The notes under the pieces are model-generated. The model was not told where the DNA came from and made no database searches. It worked only from the letters and a program-made list of their open reading frames with translations. The position numbers were made by a program, and so were the translations under genes. Shown here in pieces: positions 10,007 to 18,743 of a DNA stretch of 21,144 bases. Numbering within the stretch: the stretch's first letter is position 1; every line of letters begins with the position of its first letter. Source of the DNA: Symsagittifera roscoffensis (lineage: Eukaryota; Xenacoelomorpha; Acoela; Convolutidae); contig NW_026971064.1 in the NCBI RefSeq assembly GCF_963678635.1, forward strand, positions 1 through 21,144, written 5' to 3'.

Positions 10007-10604
10007 TTTTAACATTATACTTCACTATCTTGAAACCTTTGAAACATTTTTCATTTATATTTTTCAAAATAACATGCTGACAAGTACACAATATTTCTAG
10101 TTCAAAATAGACCAATAGGATTCATCCAATCCGTCACTTTCTCTAACTCTAACTAAGACCAATTAGACGAATCATATAGAACTCCAGGCACATCTATAAC
10201 TATAACTTTACGACCTCCAGGTCAAAAATAAGCAAACCACTCCATTTTGACAACTAAAATAAATATCACCATAATACCGTACCCCTCCCTTATCTAATAA
10301 CCCAAAGATCAACAATATTTCCCCAACTCAGACCACGAATACCCCCAAAGCGAATTTGTTAACTTAGCCTAAAGTAACAAAATGAACATTTTAATTAGCC
10401 TAAAGTATAAAAATCTCACCATACCCCGGATCATTTGACAAACAAAAATAAAGAAAAAGACGACCTCCCAGTCACCATGAAAATTGCCCCCAACAATTTT
10501 TTACAAAACTCAACCCACTTGTCAAAAAACTAATAAATAATCCGACCACACTCGAAAATCGCCTCAAACAGCAAAAAATATTCGACCAAGAGATCATTTC
10601 TTAA
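10007..10604 (+). other. Spacer between pol and the env block
   Basis: No frame looks coding here. The stretch contains a near-palindrome GACCTCCAGGTC at about 10212 and a 13 bp direct repeat, TTAGCCTAAAGTA, at 10364 and 10395. A short non-coding spacer after pol is where a retroelement would place splice acceptors or translation signals for its downstream genes, but I see no strong acceptor before the pyrimidine-rich stretch that follows. Confidence 0.6.
10364..10407 (+). repeat. 13 bp direct repeat, TTAGCCTAAAGTA, two copies
   Basis: Exact copies lie at 10364-10376 and 10395-10407, 31 bases apart. Their function is unknown; they could be protein-binding sites or a remnant of a short duplication. 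Confidence 0.75.
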
Positions 10605-10835
10605 ATGCTCTTCTTTCAATCAGTTACTCAAATAATCATAAATCTTAAACATTTTTTTACAATACTTGAAACCTTTATAATATTTCTTTTTGATATACTT
10701 GAATCTTTTCTAATAATCCTAATCATTTTTTGTAACATTTTTTTAATTTTCTACACTCTACTCGAACTATTCCTCCAACTTTCCAAAACCCTTGATTATA
10801 TCCACAGGTACGATTCATATAACTTGTCTAAATGA
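10605..10835 (+). CDS. Possible 76-residue hydrophobic protein
   Basis: The ORF runs from an ATG to a TGA that overlaps the next ATG (ATGA at 10832-10835). The product is nearly all Ile, Leu and Phe, with membrane-spanning stretches through most of residues 15-60. Caution is needed: the DNA here is strongly T-rich, and T at second codon positions gives hydrophobic residues automatically. The same stretch could be the pyrimidine tract of a splice acceptor at 10807. If real, it could be a viroporin-like membrane protein; that is inference. Confidence 0.3.
   Translation: MLFFQSVTQIIINLKHFFTILETFIIFLFDILESFLIILIIFCNIFLIFYTLLELFLQLSKTLDYIHRYDSYNLSK
10680..10807 (+). promoter_or_regulatory. Candidate 3' splice site with long pyrimidine-rich tract
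   Basis: A T/C-rich run, the reverse of the A-rich bias elsewhere in the element, leads to TATATCCACAG, with the AG at 10806-10807. This fits a metazoan 3' splice site. The first ATG after it is at 10832, so an mRNA spliced here from the leader would present the 62-residue membrane ORF first and then the env block. Gypsy-type errantiviruses and retroviruses make env from a spliced RNA, so an acceptor here is reasonable. No transcript data are available. Confidence 0.4.
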
Positions 10836-11020
10836 TACGAAAAATTTTCAGTAGAACTGATATTTTTTTATTGTTTGTAATTTTCATAGCATTCTTATCA
10901 TCTCTCATTTTGACCATATGTAAATGTATAAAGAAAGCAATCCTCACATTTGCCCTAGCAACAATCCTTCTAATTCTTTTTTTGGAAGAATATTATAACA
11001 AACACAAAAATTCTCACTAA
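10832..11020 (+). CDS. 62-residue putative membrane protein
   Basis: The ATG overlaps the stop of the preceding small ORF (ATGA). The product has a basic N-terminus (MIRKIFSR), a hydrophobic segment at about residues 12-30, a Cys/Lys hinge (CKCIKK), a second hydrophobic segment at about 35-53, and a charged tail. This two-helix hairpin layout resembles small viroporins in general shape; I recognise no family. It is the first ATG downstream of the acceptor-like site at 10807. The next open frame has no ATG and opens five bases after this stop, so direct frameshifting between the two is excluded. Confidence 0.4.
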   Translation: MIRKIFSRTDIFLLFVIFIAFLSSLILTICKCIKKAILTFALATILLILFLEEYYNKHKNSH

Positions 11021-11025
11021 AGTAA

Positions 11026-12162
11026 CAATTCAAAAATCCATCAAAAATTGCTACCCAACAGTCACAAAGTCAGTCTTCACCGACATCATCCCAAGATAAC
11101 CAAACACCACCTTCAATTACTCAAAATCCTCAAACATCAACACGAATTTCTTTTCAAGACAATCCATACACTTTTGAAGAACGACACGCTCGTTTATCAG
11201 AACCACTAGAACCAGTTCAACGACAAGCACCTTTAAGCGAACCAACATATAACCTATACCCAACACTACCACCAGAACTAAGTAGAATAAGAAATCCTAG
11301 TCAAAACCAAAATACAGTCGAAATAAATAGACAAATTATACATCCTCGACGAAACAGAAATTTTCAAACTCCCCGAGTTCATTTTGATATACCTCAATCC
11401 CCATCACAAACCACTCCAGAAAACCCCATTGGTATATTACCAGAAACCCCTACGCTTCTTTCACAACGTAGCACCTCAAGCCTACCATCAGATTACTTAG
11501 GTTCAACACCAACATCTGAACAAATACGTGAAAATCCCTTTAACCCCCCAAACCAAGCATCACGACTACCATATTGGACAACACATTCATTTACACAAGG
11601 TGAACCAAATTTAGTCAATGACCCAATAGACATTTCTACGGATACAACAACATCCTCATCACTACCAGAAACATTATCACTACCATCAACACCATCAATA
11701 AGCCAGATTTCACCACCACCTTTTAACTTAAATTTTCCAAATAATCTCGACGCCAGATATCGAGAACAATCATCAACAAATATTCCTTTAAGACTAGATT
11801 GGAATACGTTTACAGCACCTCCACCATTATTTGGACAACATCAAGAAAGTAACCGCCTTCATAACTGGGCACTTAATAGATTACAATATCGCCAAGATAT
11901 TCACAACGATATCCGTGATCACAATATTCAAATACTTCAACAAAACAGTTTACAATTAAAGTTTGAAATCACAGTTAAGCTAAATAATATTACCCAACAT
12001 CCCTACCCATTAAATCCACCTAACATAACAGCTCAATCACTACCACCACCGTTTATAACTACTGAAGTAATATATAAATACGACAGATATACCAAAAACA
12101 CAATTGGCTACATTACATTTTACAATCCATACTCAGGATTATCATACACATGTATATTCTAA
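11026..12162 (+). CDS. ATG-less 378-codon ORF, Pro/Ser/Gln-rich (unrecognised)
   Basis: The frame is open from just after a TAA at 11023-11025 to a TAA at 12160-12162, with no in-frame ATG. Composition is coding-like: the first 230 or so residues are rich in Pro, Ser, Thr and Gln with few hydrophobic runs, and the last third is more globular (DWNTFTAPPPLFGQ, LKFEITVKLNNIT, GYITFYNPYSG). There is no signal peptide or membrane segment. The env ATG at 12150 lies within its final codons, a 13-base overlap. Expression would need a start supplied by splicing, a non-AUG start (an ATT lies at 11047) or internal entry. Loss of the start codon in this copy is an alternative. I recognise no family. Confidence 0.6.
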   Translation, partial: QFKNPSKIATQQSQSQSSPTSSQDNQTPPSITQNPQTSTRISFQDNPYTFEERHARLSEPLEPVQRQAPLSEPTYNLYPTLPPELSRIRNPSQNQNTVEINRQIIHPRRNRNFQTPRVHFDIPQSPSQTTPENPIGILPETPTLLSQRSTSSLPSDYLGSTPTSEQIRENPFNPPNQASRLPYWTTHSFTQGEPNLVNDPIDISTDTTTSSSLPETLSLPSTPSISQISPPPFNLNFPNNLDARYREQSSTNIPLRLDWNTFTAPPPLFGQHQESNRLHNWALNRLQYRQDIHNDIRDHNIQILQQNSLQLKFEITVKLNNITQHPYPLNPPNITAQSLPPPFITTEVIYKYDRYTKNTIGYITFYNPYSGLSYTCIF

Positions 12163-13178
12163 AATTATTCATTTTTCTCCAACTCCTTTTTCTAATAATC
12201 TCAAATCAAAACATAAACCCTTCTCCTCGTACAGGACCACAAGATTTATTAGTAACACATTACGATTGTGAAGAAAATGAACAAAAAACACTACATAAAT
12301 ATGCAATAAATCAAGTATCACAATGTGAAACAGAACCACAAGCTATAGAAACCACAGATGTAATAGCAACACTCTATTCAAAAGCCCGAGCAACAACAGT
12401 TACAGGTTATAAATTCACAGCAACATTTTCCGAAAAGAAAGTACATTGTTCACAAGTCTCGAACGGAAACAAAAACCGACTTGACCATGAATCATTCTAT
12501 CAAAGTAATATAGAACGTCTTTTACATCTCAATCCCGACGATTGTAAAAATGAATTACTTAGACTGAACATCACAAAAAATAAAAACTCCCAAAGAAAGT
12601 TAGTTAACTTTCAAGTTTTTTCAGACGCTGTACATCAATCACAACTTGAAAGACACCAAGGACATATAAGATTAGACAAAAAATACCCGTATAATGGCGC
12701 ACACGGACGATTAACCTATGACCTACACGATAAACATTGGATACCACACATTGGTATAAATGACCCATCAAACTGCAAAGCAGACACAAAAAATAAAGGA
12801 TACCAAGAAATAATGTTTTTCGATTGGAAAATACAACTCGAAAAAATACAACTAACACGAGATTTATCAGATAACACAATGATCTATCAAGGAATCCGAT
12901 TACCTTGTAAAAATGATCAAGGTTATTGCGACCCTACAACGAGAACACAAGCAACAATTGTTTGGTTCCCCGAAGATACATGTACAACATTTCAAGTAGC
13001 AAAAATACACGCTCGTATGATAAAATTTCACGAAAAATATTTTATACAATCAATTCCATATGAACAAGTCCATCCATCACGAAAACTAAGTTCTGATTTT
13101 AGAAACATAGACAATATAGAAAATAAATTGACACGTTTTCAAATATATCAAGAAACAGAACTTGCATGTAAATTCTAA
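12150..13178 (+). pseudogene. env: env-like glycoprotein, N-terminal part truncated by tandem duplication
   Basis: The ORF opens with a clear signal peptide (MYILKLFIFLQLLFLIIS), followed by a Cys-containing ectodomain with an Asn-glycosylation site (NIT). After 342 residues it stops, because the sequence re-enters a second copy of its own start 1016 bp later. As 1016 is not a multiple of three, the frame shifts and a TAA follows at once. The product would be a secreted fragment without a membrane anchor. The ATG overlaps the end of the preceding ORF. Its place after pol, the signal peptide and the transmembrane segment further downstream support an envelope role. Confidence 0.8.
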
Positions 13179-14189
13179 AATTATTCATTTTTCTCCAACT
13201 CCTTTTTCTAATAATCTCAAATCAAAACATAAACCCTTCTCCTCGTACAGGACCACAAGATTTATTAGTAACACATTACGATTGTGAAGAAAATGAACAA
13301 AAAACACTACATAAATATGCAATAAATCAAGTATCACAATGTGAAACAGAACCACAAGCTATAGAAACCACAGATGTAATAGCAACACTCTATTCAAAAG
13401 CCCGAGCAACAACAGTTACAGGTTATAAATTCACAGCAACATTTTCCGAAAAGAAAGTACATTGTTCACAAGTCTCGAACGGAAACAAAAACCGACTTGA
13501 CCATGAATCATTCTATCAAAGTAATATAGAACGTCTTTTACATCTCAATCCCGACGATTGTAAAAATGAATTACTTAGACTGAACATCACAAAAAATAAA
13601 AACTCCCAAAGAAAGTTAGTTAACTTTCAAGTTTTTTCAGACGCTGTACATCAATCACAACTTGAAAGACACCAAGGACATATAAGATTAGACAAAAAAT
13701 ACCCGTATAATGGCGCACACGGACGATTAACCTATGACCTACACGATAAACATTGGATACCACACATTGGTATAAATGACCCATCAAACTGCAAAGCAGA
13801 CACAAAAAATAAAGGATACCAAGAAATAATGTTTTTCGATTGGAAAATACAACTCGAAAAAATACAACTAACACGAGATTTATCAGATAACACAATGATC
13901 TATCAAGGAATCCGATTACCTTGTAAAAATGATCAAGGTTATTGCGACCCTACAACGAGAACACAAGCAACAATTGTTTGGTTCCCCGAAGATACATGTA
14001 CAACATTTCAAGTAGCAAAAATACACGCTCGTATGATAAAATTTCACGAAAAATATTTTATACAATCAATTCCATATGAACAAGTCCATCCATCACGAAA
14101 ACTAAGTTCTGATTTTAGAAACATAGACAATATAGAAAATAAATTGACACGTTTTCAAATATATCAAGAAACAGAACTTGCATGTAAAT
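12158..14189 (+). repeat. Exact 1016 bp tandem duplication inside env
   Basis: Copy one is 12158-13173 and copy two is 13174-14189; the breakpoint is ambiguous by two or three bases. I found no differences between the copies in the stretches I compared. Breakpoint sequences are ATGTATATTC (left), ATGTAAATAC (right) and ATGTAAATTC (junction). This fits a crossover at a shared AT within an ATGTA-like microhomology. Reverse-transcriptase template switching or replication slippage would give this; an assembly error is also possible. Confidence 0.95.
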
Positions 14190-15784
14190 ACAGGAATCCA
14201 CTTCACAGAACACAATACTCTGAAATATTAGTTGAATACGAAAAAGGATTCGACATGACCACTGGAAAAGTAAAAATCGACCCATATGCCACAGGTCATC
14301 CTCTAAACGAAGGAACATCGTATATACCAGTTAATTTTGAAAAAAGCAACGGACAACCTGGTGGACATCTAAAACCCCACGACACCAGAAGCACACGCTT
14401 ACAAGAATTATCACTAATGAATACTACATATTTCGGTAATATCCACTATGATATTCACCTAGATATGAAACTAGATTATACAATTAGCCGAATTTTTCAA
14501 GAAATGTCACTCTCCGAATTAGAAACACTACACCAACTATGCGAATTAGAACGAACACAAATATTACAATCACTTGCACTAGCAGTATTAAAAATACCCT
14601 ACGCAGGATACTTATTATCTGGAAATAGATCAAATTTTTTAGACTACGAAGGAAACATCTTATGGTTTTATACTTGTACTAAAAAAGTATCACCACTATA
14701 CGTTTTTGAAGATAAAAGATGTTATAAAAGAATCCCTATCTTTTATAAGAATAAAGTACATTTCGTGGATACACTTTCACGAAGAACCTATTTCTGGGAT
14801 ACCGCAGTCCCATGTGGATCAGAAAACAGCCACAATGTAGTACAACTAAACCCTGATGAAAATAAATATTATCTTCTCACTCCATATCCCACATTAATGC
14901 AATCACTCAAAAAATTTTCACCGGAAAGCATTCGCGCTATTGCTCGAAACCCAAATATAGACTTACAATCAATAGGAATCTATTCGAAATCAGATATTCA
15001 ACATCACATTAGAACACAACAATTCCAAGAACTATTAACACAAATGGACACTATACAAAGACAATCAATAGACCAAAATTTACGCAAACTTGCCGAAACA
15101 GCAGGATTTGCCGATATCTACACGCAAGACTATAGCGGATATTTTAAAGACATTAAAGATTATATATATCTAAACGGTGAAAAATACCGTCCCCAAGATA
15201 TATCACCAATTAACATCTTTAGCTTTGTTACACTCAAAAATGAGATCCTAGATTTTCTAGGATGGCCCTACTACATCTTAGAAAAATTGACTATTTTATA
15301 CGCAATGTTTAACTTTATTGGATTTCTTTTCTCACTTTTAAAAGGAATCTATAACACATGTGCTATACACACACAAGTCAATAGACAAGCAAGTGTAGCA
15401 CGCATACTATTTGCAGGATTTTTTGGAATCTTTTCTACATCTATAAACAAAATTCTTTTAGACGCACAAATAAAAGAATATAACACAAAAATAACAACAC
15501 GACAAAATACATACGACGAAGAACATAACAATGTAGACATAACGCCAACGGCACCACAATTACCACCCCTACCAAATAATCATCCACTATCCCTAGTCCC
15601 ACGAAATTTTCGAAATTTAGCCATCACACATAATCCAAATTTTCGACTCACCACATCACAAAGTCCCATTCAACATATAATGACACACCAGTCACAAGAT
15701 GATAATACTTATGAACAAATTATTGAACAACCCCATACCACCGCTTTTCAGTCTCAAAATAATCATTTTTTTAGCCCACGATGA
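13172..15784 (+). pseudogene. env: env-like glycoprotein, second copy: open to the C-terminus but without a start codon
   Basis: This frame is open for 870 codons. Its would-be first codon (ATG at 13166) is followed directly by TAA, because the junction changed the next codon, so the first usable in-frame ATG is at 13829, past the signal peptide. It carries the whole C-terminal half: glycosylation-type sites (NTT, NRS), a Cys-Tyr...Ile-Pro...Phe-Val-Asp...Pro-Cys block at about 14719-14816, and a helical region. A hydrophobic anchor lies at about 15285-15365, a second hydrophobic patch at about 15400-15440, then a polar Pro-rich tail. I see no clear furin site followed by a fusion peptide. 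The stop overlaps the next ATG (ATGA at 15781). Confidence 0.8.
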
Positions 15785-17304
15785 GCCGCCAACTTGGATC
15801 ACTACACCGATCAAATTCCCACCCAACCAATCTTACCTCTCCAATCCCAATAATACCACTTTTTGCTTTTCCGCCACCCGATTTTCCATCTAGTAATGTA
15901 ACATCAGGCATGAATTCCGACACTAATTCACACATCTCAGTTTTATATTCCATCTCACAACTCAATAACCCGAATATTGAAACCCCCGATGAATTTGCCG
16001 ACTCAGAACCATCCCCATCCAATGATTTTCATAACTCTTCTAATTTTTCTCAACCCCCTTTTCAACCCATATTACCCAATAACCCTGACCAAATCACCCC
16101 CACACCCTCTTATGCTTCCCAAGTTACCCCAACCTACTCCTCATACCATTCTGACCAATCATCCCATTCTCCAGACACCCCCCGAATCTCCCCAGAGCTA
16201 GATAATTTTATTACCCTCCAACAACAACCCTACCACCTTAATACCCCAACCATAAACCAAATATCCTCCACTATAAATTCATCCAACCCCCCTACCCCTA
16301 CACCCTCTTCAACTTATACAGAATCATTAGCACCATCATCCACATCAACTGAATCTTCACTCAACACTAATAGAGCTTATCGCACTTTTAAAAGAAAGTT
16401 CCCCAACCATCCTTTCCCAGCAAAACCAGGAACAGCCCGTGAATACATCAACCACCCCAAGCATACTAACACAAAAGAATTTTTAGCCATCACTTTACCC
16501 TCATTCCCACAATACACCTTAAACACCCCCCATGACACTAACGAAACACGCAACTTTGTAGATGAATACGTTTTAATACCCACTCTCTCTTGGACCTCAT
16601 ACTATCATTTTACTAACCCCCTTTGCTTACCTTTATCTAACACTCACATCGATATAGAGCGAAATTCGGACATGCTATATCGACTCACTACACCACTAAC
16701 CGCTAGACAATTTACTTACGTTGGATATAAAAAATCACTAAAAACACACACTGCACCTAGAGCTAACGAATATACACTCGAATTCTATGATCACAACATC
16801 ATCAGAGCTAACCAAGATCAATTCTTAGACGACGATCGCTTCGCTAATCCACAAATTACCGAGAAATTTTTCATCAAGACACCTTACCTATTTACACTAA
16901 ACATCTTCGACCGAAAGTTTGATCACATTATTTCAGAAGCACTAACAGACACACAAGCATACGAAAGTTTTAAAGAACGCTTCCAAATATTTTCACTAAC
17001 CTTTCATTTCCTTGCACCACACGAAAGAGATTTACACTGCTCACACGATATTATGTTGCGCACTAAACAAACCCACACATATAGTTATTATCGCTTCATC
17101 CAAAATCACTTTGACCTACACACACCCTCTAGACAACCACACCATCGCTTTCAATTCCTTAATTCCAAATACACTTCACCATTTTTCCTAAATTTCACAT
17201 TTTGTATTAAAGACACTAACCTTCATGGTATTCTTCGTAATTATGACCCCATAACCCAAATGTACATCTTCTGTCCCATCACCAAGACCTTCAACGCCGA
17301 ATAA
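15781..17304 (+). CDS. Unrecognised 507-residue protein after env (accessory ORF)
   Basis: The ATG overlaps the env stop by four bases (ATGA), which suggests coupled translation. Residues 1-195 or so are disordered and rich in Pro, Ser, Thr and Asn. The remainder looks globular, with many aromatics (YVGYKKSL, FFIKTPYLFTLNIFDRKF, HTYSYYRFIQNHFDLH). There is no signal peptide or membrane segment, so an intracellular protein is likely. I recognise no family. The stop is a TAA at 17302-17304, but the same frame continues open to 17584, so the gene may originally have been about 600 codons. Being downstream of env, it occupies the position of retroviral accessory genes such as nef or the spumavirus accessory ORFs, but no homology is claimed. 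Confidence 0.75.
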   Translation: MSRQLGSLHRSNSHPTNLTSPIPIIPLFAFPPPDFPSSNVTSGMNSDTNSHISVLYSISQLNNPNIETPDEFADSEPSPSNDFHNSSNFSQPPFQPILPNNPDQITPTPSYASQVTPTYSSYHSDQSSHSPDTPRISPELDNFITLQQQPYHLNTPTINQISSTINSSNPPTPTPSSTYTESLAPSSTSTESSLNTNRAYRTFKRKFPNHPFPAKPGTAREYINHPKHTNTKEFLAITLPSFPQYTLNTPHDTNETRNFVDEYVLIPTLSWTSYYHFTNPLCLPLSNTHIDIERNSDMLYRLTTPLTARQFTYVGYKKSLKTHTAPRANEYTLEFYDHNIIRANQDQFLDDDRFANPQITEKFFIKTPYLFTLNIFDRKFDHIISEALTDTQAYESFKERFQIFSLTFHFLAPHERDLHCSHDIMLRTKQTHTYSYYRFIQNHFDLHTPSRQPHHRFQFLNSKYTSPFFLNFTFCIKDTNLHGILRNYDPITQMYIFCPITKTFNAE

Positions 17305-17586
17305 TCCCGACCCTTCCTTATCCCGCACGAGTTTGTACAACCTATAGAAATCCCAATTTTAGAATTCATCCACAACACTAAATTCAATCACAAATTATAT
17401 AATCTAATCCAAAACACACCTTATGAGTTTGCAGTTGGCACTGAAGAACTAACCACTATTAAGGCACTTCAATTGCTTTGGCCACTGCTTCAGACTAAAA
17501 ATATCATCCGCATCTTAGCTAAACTACTAACAACTTCAGAACTAATTCACGACATCTTCCCCCACGGTTTTTTCCCCGACGACTAA
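17305..17586 (+). pseudogene. In-frame 93-codon continuation of the post-env ORF beyond a TAA
   Basis: After the TAA at 17302 the same frame stays open to a TAA at 17584-17586. The translation is protein-like and differs from the low-complexity N-terminus (for example IPHEFVQPIEIPILEF and TIKALQLLWPLLQT). Another frame has a stop within about 40 bases. The simplest reading is that a nonsense change cut the C-terminus off this copy. Programmed readthrough is possible, but TAA followed by T is not a known leaky context. Confidence 0.6.
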
Positions 17587-17589
17587 CAG

Positions 17590-17667
17590 GTAAGTATGAA
17601 TTAAATGAATATTACTAACTAATTGAAATATAAAAAACTCACCATTCTTTATCCATGTTTTCTTTAG
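17590..17667 (+). other. Candidate 78 bp spliceosomal intron
   Basis: The donor CAG|GTAAGT (17587-17595) matches the metazoan consensus exactly. TACTAAC at 17613-17619 matches the ideal branch point, 48 bases before the 3' end. The acceptor is a T/C-rich run ending TTTTCTTTAG at 17667. All three signals are in order and at normal distances. The intron begins three bases after the stop at 17584-17586, so its removal would not change the protein; so close a junction would also not be expected to trigger nonsense-mediated decay. Its survival in a retroelement means the genomic RNA is not always spliced here. Confidence 0.7.
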
Positions 17668-18438
17668 ATTTTTAGCCTTCATCCAACGATCACCTACAAA
17701 AACCACAAAAGACAAATAAAAATCGCAAATTTCATCAAACAGATTTCAACAATTCAATTAATCTCTTACACTTATAAATTTATAAATTTAATACCAATGC
17801 CGTAAATTAATTTCTAAAATTTTCCCCACAAGCAGTAAATCTAATTATGATGAAAATTTGTAACTTAAAATTCCCCCATAACTAGCAGTAAATTTCCAAA
17901 TTCTACGCAGTAAATTAATAAAATGCAAATGCAGTACTAACCTTTTGATATTCTCATTCATTCGCACAGAAATTCTATCCACACTCGCACAGCTCGCCCA
18001 CGAAGAATTGTTTAAAATAATGAATTTCAGTTTCAAGTTTTCACACTCAACAACTCTAACATACGATAACAAGTTTCAATCTTTCCTTTAACCCGGTTGG
18101 AAAGGAATCATATACTAAACAAAACTAACCAACGCAGCTTACTAAATACCACAAATCATAGAATAACAGCATGACTAAGAAAAGGAAACCAACGGTACCC
18201 AAACCGGATTAACCCAGTTTAAAACTGGATAATTTATTCTTTTGAAGACTATTATAAAGTCTAAGAAAGAAATAATAAAACACAAAAAAGTCGAAAGACA
18301 AACCCATACCACAAACAATTTGATTTTTGAAAAAAGGACACAACCAACAAAACATAAGAAAAACCACAACAAACCCAACATAAAACGTTGTCACATAACA
18401 GGACCCCTCACAAAAACCGCATGAAATCATACTCCCAC
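17668..18438 (+). other. 3' non-coding region, A-rich, no gene seen
   Basis: No convincing coding frame is present in either strand; the short open frames are low-complexity by-products of A-richness. The stretch carries spaced GCAGTAA motifs and a 15-base hairpin at 18214-18228 (CCAGTTT-A-AAACTGG). It probably forms the 3' untranslated region of the element's transcripts. Confidence 0.6.
17799..17940 (+). repeat. Five spaced copies of a GCAGTAA-like motif
   Basis: Related motifs start at 17799 (GCCGTAAATT), 17832 (GCAGTAAATC), 17885 (GCAGTAAATT), 17907 (GCAGTAAATT) and 17931 (GCAGTACTAA). Spacing is irregular (21-53 bases), so this is not a simple tandem repeat; it looks more like a cluster of binding sites. 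Function unknown. Confidence 0.55.
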
Positions 18439-18568
18439 TCCTGGCCTAACCCACCAGGAAGGACGTCCTGAGCATGCTCTATAGCCGGCCTAACCCACCG
18501 TGCTACATCCACGCTTTGTGACCACACCTATATTTTTAATAAGAGCTACTCAAGTGTGAGTAACTCTT
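18439..18568 (+). promoter_or_regulatory. Cluster of abutting palindromes and direct repeats, probable structured RNA element
   Basis: Three inverted repeats touch end to end: TCCTGG/CCAGGA with a 9-base loop (18439-18459), AGGACGTCCT (18460-18469) and GAGCATGCTC (18470-18479). GGCCTAACCCACC occurs exactly twice, at 18443 and 18487, the second next to GCCGGC. Further on, AAGAGCTACTCA and TGAGTAACTCTT form a 12-base stem with one mismatch and an AGTG loop (18541-18568). GC content is locally raised. Its position between the last gene and the LTR, with direct repeats in a folded RNA, recalls retroviral constitutive transport elements; this comparison is inference. Confidence 0.6.
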
Positions 18569-18743
18569 CAAAATAACCGAACTAAAACAAAAAGCTTTTG
18601 TGAAAACAACTAACTAAAATCATAATTAAAAAAATATTAAACTAATAAATGTTTTATAAACTGTAAATTACATTATGCAATACATAGATCAGAATACAAC
18701 ACCAAGGACGAACATCTAAAGACAGAACGACCCCACTACACTC

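Noticed and set aside
18242-18424. 60-codon Lys-rich ORF in the 3' region
   Set aside because: Composition is explained by A-rich DNA; no start context or domain supports it.
18460-18500. Hammerhead ribozyme in the palindrome cluster
   Set aside because: The core CUGANGA and GAAA elements are not present in the needed order.
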